A stretch of DNA of 64,000 nucleotides from Sellimonas caecigallum (GCF_045038405.1 NZ_CP173660.1:186001-250000), one strand, 5' to 3'; shown: positions 9,628 to 17,648, numbered from the stretch's first letter. Numbers and translations are program-made. Notes: generated from the letters alone by a model not told the origin.

Positions 9628-9629
9628 GA
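7833..9629 (+). CDS. Large serine recombinase, SpoIVCA-like
   Basis: This protein of 598 residues is a large serine integrase, able to excise or integrate DNA between att sites. The N-terminal resolvase domain starts IAIYSRKSKFTGKGESIGNQ with the catalytic serine in YSRKS; the YRLDRISRN and ERETIAERIRDN segments follow. A recombinase domain comes next (GTTPTGY...), then a zinc ribbon (CACG near residue 350 and two later cysteines), then a long coiled coil (about residues 410-490). GGAGG precedes the ATG at 7833; the in-frame ATG at 7821 overlaps that site. The stop codon lies inside the conserved start of the sigK 3' fragment, so gene and target are welded together as in skin elements. A recombinase with no phage genes beside it fits developmental excision. 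Confidence 0.92.
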   Translation: MNGNEKYIAIYSRKSKFTGKGESIGNQIELCKEYIQTHYTEIPQDHILVYEDEGFSGGNLNRPDFKKMMEAARQRKFKAIIVYRLDRISRNISDFSSLIEELSRLDIAFISIREQFDTGTPMGRAMMYIASVFSQLERETIAERIRDNMHELAKTGRWLGGTTPTGYASESVQKVTIDGKAKKACKLKLIPEESEIVRLIYSLYIEHDSLTSVEAELIKRGLKTKNNKLFTRFSIKSILQNPVYMIADVNAYNFFVKENADLNSAKDEFDSVHGMMVYNRTKQEKGKAVTYLPPDEWIAAVGLHPGIIPGKAWISVQDSLNRNKCKAYRKPRNNEALLTGLLYCACGSRMYPKISKRKTADGKPIYTYVCKLKERSKRMLCNSKNANGNTLDMAVIEQIKLLEDDKGSFIDQLEQSRKFYTGNREAYNDQLASIQEEKAEVERKIDGLVDSIAELGDSAAKNRVAKRIEQLNQKSVDLDSRIHELECLTSQHALSDIEFDVMRQLLSVFKTSIDEMSIEQKRAAIRTLVRKVVWDGVNAHIILFGVQDDEIEYPPLSYQTDETDSTEDDLKELERFSDVDYEDETADGSKTYWGEDSK

Positions 9630-9630
9630 A
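9613..9630 (+). other. Predicted att junction between element and sigK
   Basis: The sigK frame reads V-R-I-A-N-E here, where intact sigma-K proteins have R-C-I-E-N-E. Homology to sigK therefore begins at about AAT GAA (9625-9630), and the crossover core should lie within these bases. The exact core cannot be set without the other att half. Confidence 0.55.
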
Positions 9631-9990
9631 CTGCTTATGCTTCTGCGTTCCCGCAAAAAAGCCTCAGGAGAAGTCTCCTTGTACGAACCGATCGGAACAG
9701 ACAAGGAGGGGAATGAAATCCGCCTGTACGATATTATGGAGTCGCCGGAAGAAGACTTCGATATCCAGATTGCCCTTCAGGATGACATCCTGAAACTTTA
9801 TCAAAAAGTCGAATCCGATCTTTCCAGTCGAGAACGTCTTGTTCTTCGGATGCGCTACGGACTTTACAATGAGGAAATCCGAACACAGCGTGAAATTGCA
9901 AAAGAACTTGGCATCTCCCGATCTTATGTCTCCAGAATAGAAAAAAGTGCTATAGAAAAACTACGCACTTTTTTTTCTTCTGATATTTGA
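9619..9990 (+). pseudogene. sigK: sigK 3' fragment (sigma regions 3 and 4)
   Basis: About 123 residues matching the C-terminal half of the late mother-cell sigma factor SigK. It starts at ANELLMLLRSRKK (end of region 2.4), passes through EVSLYEPIGTDKEGNEIRLYD, and ends with region 4.2, TQREIAKELGISRSYVSRIEK. TQREIAKELGISRSYVSRIE is the SigK form; SigE has Q-S-Y-I-S-R-L. Regions 1-2.4, which bind core polymerase and the -10 box, are missing and there is no ribosome site, so the piece cannot work alone. It may be a reversible interruption rather than a dead gene: excision by the adjoining recombinase would fuse it to a 5' half. It converges with the U32 gene, a common SigK neighbour in this group as I recall. 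Confidence 0.88.
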
Positions 9991-10038
9991 TTTGCTATAT
10001 CCGCACATGCTGCGCCGGATGGAGATTTTCTGCATCCA

Positions 10039-11262
10039 CTACTCTTCCTTTCGTCTGAGCAGATCGTACTTTTCTGCACTTTCATCCAGTTTAACCCAAA
10101 GGATCTGCTTTGGATGCGGCGCGCTCTCCTGAGCGTTTCCTTCTTCATCCCAAATTCCCTGTACTGTGGCAAGGATATCTCTTCCGTCCGGCTTCATGAT
10201 TTCGATCTGTTCCCCTACCGAAAACTTATTTCTCTGCTCCAGACGGATCCTGCCGTCTTTTTCTTCCTCCACAATGCCAAGGTACGTATAATTTTTCAGA
10301 TACGTGTTATTGTCATAAATCTGTGCCTCTTCATTTGGCTTTCCGAAGAAAAAGCCGGTTGTAAATTTCCGGTACGTACAATTGGCAATTTGTTCCCGGT
10401 ACCAGTCCATATTTTCTTCATACAGTTTTGGATCTTTCAGGCAGTCATCGATGGCCTTGCGGTATGTTCTGGCCACAGTAGCCACATAAAGTGCCGTCTT
10501 CATCCTCCCTTCGATCTTAAAGCTGTCGATTCCCGCATCCAGCATTTCCGGGATATGCTCAATCATGCACAAGTCTTTTGAGTTAAAAATGTAAGTCCCT
10601 CTTTCATTTTCAAAAACCGGCATATATTCTCCCGGCCTCGTCTCCTCCACGATGGAATATTTCCATCTGCACGGATGAGTGCAGGCTCCATGATTTGCAT
10701 CCCTGCCTGTAAAATAGTTGCTCAAAAGACATCTTCCCGAGTAAGAAATACACATGGCGCCATGAATAAATGTCTCAATCTCCAGATCATCCGGGATATG
10801 TTCCCGAATCTCCCGGATCTCCGCAAGGGATAATTCTCTGGCGGTTACAACTCGTTCCGCTCCTTGTCTGTACCAGAACATATAGGTGCCGTAATTCGTA
10901 TTGTTTGCCTGAGTGCTGATATGTCTCGGAATTTCCGGGCACACCTCTTTTGCGATATCAAAAATACCCGGATCTGCAATGATCAGCGCATCCGGCTTTA
11001 GTCCCCGCAGCTCCTGAAAATACGCTCTGACTCCCTGCAGGTCTTCATTGTGGGCGAGGATATTGGCCGTGACATAGACTTTGACTCCACGTTCGTGGGC
11101 AAACTCAATTCCCTCTTTCATTTCTTCCATCGAGAAATTCTTTGCTTTCGCTCTGAGGCCGAACGCCTCCCCGCCGATATACACGGCATCCGCTCCGAAA
11201 ACGACTGCTGTCTTCAGTACTTCCAGGCTGCTGGCCGGTATCATCAATTCTGGGTTACGCAT
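10039..11262 (-). CDS. trhP: U32 family protein, TrhP-like tRNA hydroxylation protein
   Basis: 407 residues of the peptidase U32 family. Family signatures are visible: the N-terminal PELMIPASSLEVLKTAVVFGADAVY, and ETFIHGAMCISYSGRCLLSNY followed by conserved cysteines (GACTHPCRW) that in related proteins bind an iron-sulfur cluster. Members next to a TrmR-like methyltransferase (Bacillus yrrM-yrrN-yrrO) act in prephenate-dependent 5-hydroxylation of tRNA wobble uridine, not proteolysis. Here a TrmR-like gene lies directly upstream with an 8-base overlap, which supports that role. Bacillus has two subunits; this locus has a single gene. It is the last gene of a minus-strand run that starts at mtaB. 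Confidence 0.85.
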   Translation of the reverse strand: MRNPELMIPASSLEVLKTAVVFGADAVYIGGEAFGLRAKAKNFSMEEMKEGIEFAHERGVKVYVTANILAHNEDLQGVRAYFQELRGLKPDALIIADPGIFDIAKEVCPEIPRHISTQANNTNYGTYMFWYRQGAERVVTARELSLAEIREIREHIPDDLEIETFIHGAMCISYSGRCLLSNYFTGRDANHGACTHPCRWKYSIVEETRPGEYMPVFENERGTYIFNSKDLCMIEHIPEMLDAGIDSFKIEGRMKTALYVATVARTYRKAIDDCLKDPKLYEENMDWYREQIANCTYRKFTTGFFFGKPNEEAQIYDNNTYLKNYTYLGIVEEEKDGRIRLEQRNKFSVGEQIEIMKPDGRDILATVQGIWDEEGNAQESAPHPKQILWVKLDESAEKYDLLRRKEE

Positions 11263-11914
11263 CTTGTTTTCTCTCCTTTTTTATGCTGACTGCCGCACCG
11301 TCTCCGATTGGGACGATGGAGGTAACAATCCGATCATCATGCTTTAATAAATACAGATATTCCCTCATGCGGCTGTGTATCGTTCGTTTTCTTCTCTCTA
11401 CTGCAAAGCGGGACTCCATGATATCTCCGTCCTGAAGCACATTGTCTGAAACAAGAAGTCCGCCATCCTCAAGAAGGCGCATTGCCTCCCGAAAATAGTG
11501 GATGTACTGCGCCTTTGCGGCATCCATAAAGATAAAATCGTACGTTCCGTCAAGCTTACACAAAACTTCCGCTGCGTCCCCTTCCAGAAGAGTAATCTTG
11601 TTTTCCTTTCCTGCTCTGCGGAAATTTTCCCTGGCTGTCGGAATCCGTTTGTCATAATTTTCTATTGTTGTGACAGTGCAGTCCTCTCCCGCCGCTTCAC
11701 TCATCAAGATGGCAGAAAAGCCCACTGCCGTTCCAATCTCCAGAATCCGTTTTGGTTTTTTCAAAAGCAAAAGCACTTGTAAAAAGCTTTGCATTTCCTT
11801 TCTGATAATGGGAACCCGCTCTCTAAGTGCTTCCTGCTCGATCTCTTCCAATATTTCACTGTTTCTGGTTTCCAGAGAATGGATATATTCTACCATACGC
11901 TTATCTACTATCAT
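11255..11914 (-). CDS. trmR: O-methyltransferase, TrmR-like (tRNA 5-hydroxyuridine methyltransferase)
   Basis: 219 residues of the SAM-dependent O-methyltransferase family 3 (catechol-OMT-like). The SAM-binding motif is ILEIGTAVGFSAILM (about residues 58-72), and the metal-binding acidic pair appears in FIFMDAAKAQY and VSDNVLQDG. Bacillus TrmR (YrrM) methylates ho5U34 to mo5U34 in tRNA. The 3' end overlaps the start of the U32 gene by 8 bases, implying translational coupling of the two steps. Start ATG at 11914, with an AAAGAG weak ribosome site. A small-molecule O-methyltransferase cannot be excluded from sequence alone. Confidence 0.82.
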   Translation of the reverse strand: MIVDKRMVEYIHSLETRNSEILEEIEQEALRERVPIIRKEMQSFLQVLLLLKKPKRILEIGTAVGFSAILMSEAAGEDCTVTTIENYDKRIPTARENFRRAGKENKITLLEGDAAEVLCKLDGTYDFIFMDAAKAQYIHYFREAMRLLEDGGLLVSDNVLQDGDIMESRFAVERRKRTIHSRMREYLYLLKHDDRIVTSIVPIGDGAAVSIKKERKQDA

Positions 11915-11936
11915 TCTCTTTCCACTTTCTGTAATC

Positions 11937-13607
11937 TTATACTTCCACGTCCATGATGATCGGAAGGATCATCGGTCTTCTCTTTGTCCGCTTCCAGATA
12001 AATTCGTTCATTGTGTCACGAATTACCAGTTTAATCTTGCTCCAGTCTGTATTTCTGCTGGCAAGGCACCCTTCCAACGCTACATTCAGCACTTCTTTGG
12101 CCTCTTCCATCAATCCTTCAGATTCTCGCACATAGACAAATCCTCTGGACACAATATCCGGCCCTGCCAAAAGCTGATTACTTCCCTTCTCCAACGTCAG
12201 GACAACGATAAGAATGCCGTCTTCCGCCAGATGCTGCCGGTCACGGAGTACAATATTTCCGACATCTCCCACTCCAAGGCCGTCCACAAGAATCGCTCCT
12301 GTCTGTACATGTCCTGCGATCTTCGCCCCATTGTCATCCAATTCCAATACGTCTCCCGCCTGAAGAATAAAAATATTTTCCTTCGGGATACCAAGGGATT
12401 CCGCAATCCCTGCATTTGCTTTCATATGTCGGTATTCCCCGTGTACCGGGATGGCATATTTCGGTTTTACGAGAGAATAGATCAGTTTCAATTCTTCCTG
12501 GCAAGCATGTCCGGAAACATGAGCATCCTGGAAAATGACATTTGCGCCTTTTGCAGAAAGTTCATTGATGACTCTGGAAACTGACTTTTCGTTCCCCGGT
12601 ATCGGATTGGAGCTGAAAATAACAGTATCGCCAGGCATGATCGTCACTTTTTTGTGGATATCTGCGGCCATCCTTGAAAGTGCGGCCATGGATTCACCCT
12701 GACTCCCTGTCGTGATGAGTACAGTTTTTTCCGGAGGATAATTTTTCAGTTTGTCGATATCGATCAATGTGTTTTTCGGTATATCAAGATATCCAAGCTC
12801 TGCAGCCGTAGAAATGATGTTGACCATACTGCGGCCTTCTACTACGACTTTCCTTCCATACTTATAAGCTGAGTTGATGATCTGCTGCACACGATCTACA
12901 TTTGATGCAAATGTCGCAATAATAATCCTCGTGTTGGAATGTTCTGCAAAAATATGGTCAAATGTGCGCCCTACCGTCCGCTCAGACTGCGTAAATCCGG
13001 CACGCTCTGCATTTGTACTGTCCGACATCAATGCCAGCACTCCCTTTTTCCCGATCTCCGCAAATCTCTGCAGATCGATAGCATCGCCAAACACCGGTGT
13101 ATAATCCACCTTGAAGTCCCCCGTGTGGATGACAACCCCTGCCGGGGAATAAATGGCAAGAGCCGATGCATCCTGGATACTGTGGTTTGTCTTGATGAAT
13201 TCGATCCGGAATTTCCCAAGATTGATGGACTGTCCATGCCGAACCACTTTTCGTTTCGTACAGCGCATCAGATTGTGTTCTTTCAATTTATTTTCAATGA
13301 TCCCCATCGTAAGCTTTGTAGTGTAGATTGGGAGGTTCATCTGTTTCAGCACGTACGGGAGAGCACCGATATGGTCCTCATGTCCATGAGTGATGACAAA
13401 CCCTTTTACTTTTGATATATTATCTCTCAAATATGTGATGTCCGGTATAACAAGGTCGATTCCCAGCATGTCGTCCTCCGGAAACGCAAGACCGCAGTCT
13501 ACCACAATAATACTGTCTTCGTATTCAAAGGCAGTAATATTCATTCCAATCTGCTCCAGTCCGCCGATTGGAATGATACGCAATTTTGAATTGTTCTTTT
13601 TTTTCAA
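11937..13607 (-). CDS. rnj: Ribonuclease J
   Basis: 556 residues of the metallo-beta-lactamase/beta-CASP family. It acts as 5'-3' exonuclease and endonuclease in mRNA decay and rRNA maturation. The zinc motif THGHEDHIGALP is at about residues 73-84, IHTGDFK and the SDSTNAERAG segment follow, and the C-terminal domain includes HVSGHACQEELKL and IPVHGEYRH. Translation probably starts at TTG 13607, because GGAGG lies 7 bases before it and no ATG is available there. It sits between the DUF1292 gene and trmR in one minus-strand run. Confidence 0.95.
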   Translation of the reverse strand: MKKKNNSKLRIIPIGGLEQIGMNITAFEYEDSIIVVDCGLAFPEDDMLGIDLVIPDITYLRDNISKVKGFVITHGHEDHIGALPYVLKQMNLPIYTTKLTMGIIENKLKEHNLMRCTKRKVVRHGQSINLGKFRIEFIKTNHSIQDASALAIYSPAGVVIHTGDFKVDYTPVFGDAIDLQRFAEIGKKGVLALMSDSTNAERAGFTQSERTVGRTFDHIFAEHSNTRIIIATFASNVDRVQQIINSAYKYGRKVVVEGRSMVNIISTAAELGYLDIPKNTLIDIDKLKNYPPEKTVLITTGSQGESMAALSRMAADIHKKVTIMPGDTVIFSSNPIPGNEKSVSRVINELSAKGANVIFQDAHVSGHACQEELKLIYSLVKPKYAIPVHGEYRHMKANAGIAESLGIPKENIFILQAGDVLELDDNGAKIAGHVQTGAILVDGLGVGDVGNIVLRDRQHLAEDGILIVVLTLEKGSNQLLAGPDIVSRGFVYVRESEGLMEEAKEVLNVALEGCLASRNTDWSKIKLVIRDTMNEFIWKRTKRRPMILPIIMDVEV

Positions 13608-13677
13608 TTCTGCACCTCCATTAATTTATTTTCCGTTCTCTTATTCTCGACTGGTATAAAAATCCGTCCGCTGGAAA

Positions 13678-13935
13678 TTACATTTCGATGCCTACATCTT
13701 CCAGAAGCTCTTCGAACACTTTTGAGACAGCCATAAGTTCCACTTCATCCTCCACGATCTCATACAGGCTCTCCTCGTCCGTCCCTTCTTTTTCTTTTAA
13801 AATCAGGCATTGGGCATCCCCTTCCTCGGAATCCGTCACAAGAATATAGGACGCTCCTCCAATCCTGGTCTGTTCCAGCACATAAAACGCCGTCGGCTCC
13901 GCAGAATCGTTCGGCATAAACATAATCTTTTCCAT
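13678..13935 (-). CDS. DUF1292 family protein (YrzB-like)
   Basis: An acidic protein of 85 residues with the DUF1292 pattern: an N-terminal beta strand set (TAFYVLEQTRIGGASYILVTD), then EEGDAQCLILKEK and an EDEVELMAVSKVFEELLED tail. Its function is unknown. It lies between ruvX (1 base gap) and the RNase J gene, in the conserved ireB-ruvX-DUF1292 order of Firmicutes. A GAGGAG site precedes the ATG. Confidence 0.88.
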   Translation of the reverse strand: MEKIMFMPNDSAEPTAFYVLEQTRIGGASYILVTDSEEGDAQCLILKEKEGTDEESLYEIVEDEVELMAVSKVFEELLEDVGIEM

Positions 13936-13936
13936 T

Positions 13937-14368
13937 CTAAACTCCTCTCATACCAATGGAATCCAGATATCCCTGCAGTATAAATACTGCCGCAATTTTA
14001 TCTATATACTGTTTCCTGTTTTCCCTGCGAACATTGGTTTCTATAAGTACGCGCTCAGCGGAAACGGTCGTCAGTCTTTCGTCCCACAATTCAACCAAAA
14101 GCCCTGTTCGCCTCTCCAGCATCTCTTTAAACTCCAGCGTCTTCTCGGCGCGCTCTCCAACATCATTGTTCATATGTTTTGGAAAACCAAGAACAATTTT
14201 TTCCACTTTATATTCTTCAATCAGTTCTTCGATCCTCGCCAAGGTCTGGCGAAGTTTATTTTCCTGCTTTCTCGTTATCGTCTCAATACCCTGGGCAGTG
14301 AGACCCAGAGGGTCGCAAATTGCCACTCCCACGGTCTTCGCCCCAAAGTCCAATCCCATTATTCTCAT
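13937..14368 (-). CDS. ruvX: Holliday junction resolvase-like RuvX (YqgF)
   Basis: 143 residues with an RNase H-like fold: MRIMGLDFGAKTVGVAICDP carries the first catalytic aspartate, VLGFPKHMNND is the conserved middle motif, and LWDERLTTVSAERVL and DKIAAVFILQGYLD supply the remaining acidic residues. The family is linked to 16S rRNA 5' end maturation and to junction resolution; which applies here cannot be told from sequence. It lies between ireB and DUF1292. Confidence 0.93.
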   Translation of the reverse strand: MRIMGLDFGAKTVGVAICDPLGLTAQGIETITRKQENKLRQTLARIEELIEEYKVEKIVLGFPKHMNNDVGERAEKTLEFKEMLERRTGLLVELWDERLTTVSAERVLIETNVRRENRKQYIDKIAAVFILQGYLDSIGMRGV

Positions 14369-14376
14369 GGTGTATC

Positions 14377-14640
14377 TTACTCCCAGCCGTTATGCTTGAT
14401 ATATGATTTCAGCATCTCTTCGACCAGCTCATCTCTTTCCAGCTTCATCACAAGACTTCTCGCTCCGTTGTGGCTTGTGATATAGGTAGGGTCACCAGAC
14501 ATAATATACCCAACCATCTGGTTAACCGGATTATACCCTTTTTCACGCAATGCCTTGTACACGATCTCAAGAATGTCCTTGGCCTGAATCTGCGGCCCAG
14601 ATTCCACCCGGAAAAATTGTGTGTTTGATAAATCTTTCAT
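14377..14640 (-). CDS. ireB: IreB family regulatory phosphoprotein
   Basis: 87 residues of the IreB/DUF965 family, starting MKDLSNTQFFRVE and containing ILEIVYKALREKGYNPVNQM and GYIMSGDPTYITSHNGAR. In Enterococcus this small protein is a substrate of the Ser/Thr kinase IreK and affects cephalosporin resistance. I used ATG 14640: GGAGG lies 8 bases upstream, and the in-frame TTG at 14655 overlaps that site. It is followed 8 bases later by ruvX. Confidence 0.9.
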   Translation of the reverse strand: MKDLSNTQFFRVESGPQIQAKDILEIVYKALREKGYNPVNQMVGYIMSGDPTYITSHNGARSLVMKLERDELVEEMLKSYIKHNGWE

Positions 14641-14692
14641 CGCTGCGACCTCCAATACTACTACTCTATTCTAATATAATCCGGCTTAAAAT

Positions 14693-16024
14693 TCAATCCA
14701 TAAATTGAGAATCGTTCTGAATGACTATATTTATAATCTGATTCTCCAGCGATTTGTCTGATTCTATCGCAATTTTTACATACTCTTTTGTGTGTCCTGT
14801 CTGGTAGATTTTTCCGTCTTTCTCAACAGGTTCCTCCATCAGCACTTCCACTTCTTGGCCGATCATTTTCTCCTCAAATGCACGTTTCTTTTGTTTGCTC
14901 ATTTGCAAAAGCACCGCACTTCTCTCTGACTTAACCTGCTCATCTACTTGATCTGGCATGTCAGCCGCGATCGTCCCACTCCTCTTAGAGTATTTAAACA
15001 CATGGGTTTCATAGAAATTCACTTTGTCAATAAACTGTCTTGTCGTCTCAAACTCTTCCGCTGTCTCCCCGGGGAAACCTACAATCACATCTGTTGTGAT
15101 GGCTGGATGTTCGAAATACTTCCTGAGAATCATACATTTTTCATAATACTCGGCGCTTGTGTAATGTCGGTTCATTCTTTTTAATGTCTCATCACATCCG
15201 CTCTGCATGGACAGATGAAAGTGCGGACAGATCTTTGGAAGCGCCGCAATACCTTTTGCAAAAGTTTCCGTGATAATACGCGGCTCCAGAGAACTTAGTC
15301 GAATCCTTTTAATCCCTTCCACTTCGTGGATCCTTTGTATTAGATACAGGAGGTCTTTCTTTTCTCCATCCATTTCAACCCACTTGTCAAAATTCATCTT
15401 TGAATCAATAAAATCCATTCCATAAGAACTTACATGAATGCCTGTCAGGATGACTTCCTTATATCCGGCTTCTGCAAGTCTCTTTACTTCTTTGACGATC
15501 TCTTCCGGATTTCTGCTCCGTATCCTTCCTCTCACGTGAGGGATGATGCAGTAAGTGCAGAACTGATTGCATCCATCTTGTACTTTGATATACGCCCTTG
15601 TGTGTTCCCCGGCAGAATCGATATAAAGCTCCTCGAATTCGTCGGTGTGATTGATGTCTATGACGTCTTTCACTTCCTGCTTGTCCAAATGTGCCTTAAG
15701 AAGTTTCAGAAGATTTTTTTTCTGATTATTTCCGATCAAGATATCGATTCCCTCGATTTCCTGACCTTTTGCCTCCTGAGCCTGGACATAGCATCCTGCT
15801 GCCACTATGACAGCATCCGGATTTAGTTTCCTTGCCCTGTGGAGCATCTGCCGCGATTTCCGGTCTGCCATGTTTGTCACTGTACACGTGTTGATCACGT
15901 AAACATCTGCTTTTTCGTGAAAAGGTACGATTTCATACCCGTCTTCCTCCAAAAGCCGCTGCATTGCCTCTGTCTCATAGCCATTGACCTTACATCCCAG
16001 ATTGTGTAACGCTGCTTTTTTCAT
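14693..16024 (-). CDS. mtaB: tRNA t6A37 methylthiotransferase MtaB
   Basis: 443 residues, radical SAM methylthiotransferase that turns t6A37 into ms2t6A37 in tRNAs reading ANN codons. The N-terminal UPF0004 domain begins MKKAALHNLGCKVNGYE, with cysteines in NTCTVTN and AAGCYVQ for the auxiliary cluster. The radical SAM motif is CNQFCTYCIIP near residue 150. The TRAM domain is at the C-terminus (EVLMEEPVEKDGKIYQTGHT). LGCKVN marks the MtaB subgroup rather than MiaB. First gene of the minus-strand run leading to trhP. Confidence 0.94.
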   Translation of the reverse strand: MKKAALHNLGCKVNGYETEAMQRLLEEDGYEIVPFHEKADVYVINTCTVTNMADRKSRQMLHRARKLNPDAVIVAAGCYVQAQEAKGQEIEGIDILIGNNQKKNLLKLLKAHLDKQEVKDVIDINHTDEFEELYIDSAGEHTRAYIKVQDGCNQFCTYCIIPHVRGRIRSRNPEEIVKEVKRLAEAGYKEVILTGIHVSSYGMDFIDSKMNFDKWVEMDGEKKDLLYLIQRIHEVEGIKRIRLSSLEPRIITETFAKGIAALPKICPHFHLSMQSGCDETLKRMNRHYTSAEYYEKCMILRKYFEHPAITTDVIVGFPGETAEEFETTRQFIDKVNFYETHVFKYSKRSGTIAADMPDQVDEQVKSERSAVLLQMSKQKKRAFEEKMIGQEVEVLMEEPVEKDGKIYQTGHTKEYVKIAIESDKSLENQIINIVIQNDSQFMD

Positions 16025-16108
16025 CTATAGTATCATCCTTTTCCAAATTTTCCAAATAATATATCAAATATGACCAAATTTCTTGTGAATTCTTTGGCAG
16101 TTTGTTTC

Positions 16109-16137
16109 TTGACTTTTTGGCTCTCCTATCTTAAGAT
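16109..16137 (+). promoter_or_regulatory. Strong SigA-type promoter of the HPr-like gene
   Basis: TTGACT (16109-16114), a 17-base spacer and TAAGAT (16132-16137) sit about 36 bases before the start codon. It is divergent from mtaB. Confidence 0.75.
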
Positions 16138-16172
16138 ATCCATATAAACAGAAAAAGAGAGGAGTGTTTCCA

Positions 16173-16403
16173 ATGAAAACAGTACAGATTTCATTAAACT
16201 CAATTGACAAAGTAAAATCATTTGTAAACGAAATTACAAAATTCGATTATGATTTCGATTTAGTTTCTGGCAGATACGTAATCGATGCAAAGTCTATCAT
16301 GGGTATCTTCAGCCTGGATTTATCTAAACCGATCGATTTAAACATCCACACAGATGCAGGTGTAGATGAAGTTTTAGAGGTTTTAAAACCTTATCTTGTT
16401 TAA
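16173..16403 (+). CDS. HPr-like protein lacking the active-site histidine
   Basis: A protein of 76 residues that aligns with PTS phosphocarrier HPr through the KSIMGIFSLDLSKPI segment, which includes the Ser46-type regulatory serine (S of KSIMG). The N-terminal GIHARP loop is replaced by SLNSIDKVKSF, so the His15 that carries phosphate is absent. It cannot be a standard PTS carrier. Bacillus Crh has the same combination (no His15, Ser46 kept) and acts in catabolite repression; whether this protein does is inference. GGAG precedes the ATG at 16173; the in-frame GTG at 16164 overlaps that site. It has its own promoter and terminator, a single-gene unit. Confidence 0.85.
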   Translation: MKTVQISLNSIDKVKSFVNEITKFDYDFDLVSGRYVIDAKSIMGIFSLDLSKPIDLNIHTDAGVDEVLEVLKPYLV

Positions 16404-16426
16404 CCAAAGCAAATGATTTGAAATGG

Positions 16427-16457
16427 AATCCCCCACGCAAACCGCGGGGGATTTTTT
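16427..16457 (+). terminator. Rho-independent terminator of the HPr-like gene
   Basis: AATCCCCC pairs with GGGGGATT around an 11-base loop, followed by TTTTTTC. It sits 23 bases after the stop. Confidence 0.88.
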
Positions 16458-16466
16458 CTTTCCATT

Positions 16467-17648
16467 TTATTCTGCAATGATCACTTCCACACTGTTTACC
16501 GCCTCTTCAAACAGCCTGTCGATGTCCTCAGACAGCCTCTGCTCTGAACGTTTGATCACATCCAGCTTCGGTTTTGTAACTGGATGCTTGGCTACAAAGA
16601 TCGTACAGCAGTCTTCAAACGGCTGTATGGACGTCTCGTACGTATCGATCTTTTCAGAGATATCTACGATCTCCTGCTTGTCAAATCCGATCAGCGGACG
16701 AAATACTGGCAGATGACATACTTCATTTGTCACAAGAAGACTTTGCATCGTCTGGCTGGCCACCTGTCCGATGCTTTCCCCCGTGATCAGTCCCAGACAG
16801 CCGCTCTGGTCTGCAAAATATTCTGCGATCTTCATCATGTACCGGCGCATGATGATCGTCAGCTCGTCGTGCGGGCACTTATCGTAGATAGCAAGCTGAA
16901 TGTCTGTGAAATTCACGACATTCAGACGGATCGGCCCTGTATACTTTGCCAGTTTCTTGGCAAGATCCACAACTTTCTGCTTTGCCCTCTCACTTGTGTA
17001 CGGCGGTGCATGGAAGTAGGTCGCTTCCAGCCCGACCCCTCTTTTTGCAACCATATAACCTGCCACCGGACTGTCAATCCCTCCTGAAAGCAGAAGCATG
17101 GCCTTTCCGTTCGTACCGATCGGCATGCCTCCCGGACCCGGAATAATCTGGGAATAGATATACACTTCTTCCCTGATTTCCACATTCAGAAGCACATCCG
17201 GATTGTGGACATCCACACGGATCTCTGGAAATGCATCCAGGATCGCTTCCCCAAGGCCGCAGTTTATTTCCATGGAATTGACCGGGTAGGTCTTTTTCGC
17301 ACGCCTTGATTCTACTTTAAATGTGATATTCTTATCCGGGTATGCCTCATCCATATAAGCCACCACATCTTTTTTCAGTTCTTCATATTCTTTTACTTCT
17401 ATCCTCACTACCGGGCAGATGCCGACAATGCCAAACACCCTTTTCAGGCTTTCCACAGCTTCATCATAGTCATAATATCCTTCACAGTCTACGTAAATAC
17501 GTCCCTGGCATTTGTGTACGTGGAAAGATCCCTCCACATCCCGCAAGGAGTGACGGATCTGGCGCACAAGAGCGTCTTCAAACATATAACGGTTTTTCCC
17601 CTTGATTCCGATCTCCCCGTATTTTATCAAAAAAGTCTGAAATGTCAT
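16467..17648 (-). CDS. thiI: tRNA 4-thiouridine synthase ThiI
   Basis: 393 residues. It adenylates U8 of tRNA and transfers sulfur to make s4U; in some bacteria it also serves thiamine thiazole synthesis. The order is NFLD/THUMP domain (about 60-165) and PP-loop domain with LLLSGGIDSPVAGYM near residue 185. The C-terminal rhodanese domain of the E. coli protein is absent, as in Bacillus, where a dedicated cysteine desulfurase feeds it. Such a gene lies 15 bases upstream. It ends near residue 393, normal for the short form. Confidence 0.95.
   Translation of the reverse strand: MTFQTFLIKYGEIGIKGKNRYMFEDALVRQIRHSLRDVEGSFHVHKCQGRIYVDCEGYYDYDEAVESLKRVFGIVGICPVVRIEVKEYEELKKDVVAYMDEAYPDKNITFKVESRRAKKTYPVNSMEINCGLGEAILDAFPEIRVDVHNPDVLLNVEIREEVYIYSQIIPGPGGMPIGTNGKAMLLLSGGIDSPVAGYMVAKRGVGLEATYFHAPPYTSERAKQKVVDLAKKLAKYTGPIRLNVVNFTDIQLAIYDKCPHDELTIIMRRYMMKIAEYFADQSGCLGLITGESIGQVASQTMQSLLVTNEVCHLPVFRPLIGFDKQEIVDISEKIDTYETSIQPFEDCCTIFVAKHPVTKPKLDVIKRSEQRLSEDIDRLFEEAVNSVEVIIAE

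Noticed and set aside
9619..9990. Reading the sigma fragment as SigE or as a complete small sigma factor
   Set aside because: Its region 4.2 is of the SigK form and it has no core-binding region, so it is a sigK fragment.
9991..10038. A terminator between the sigK fragment and the U32 gene
   Set aside because: Only a weak 5-base ATCCG/CGGAT pairing without a T-run is visible.
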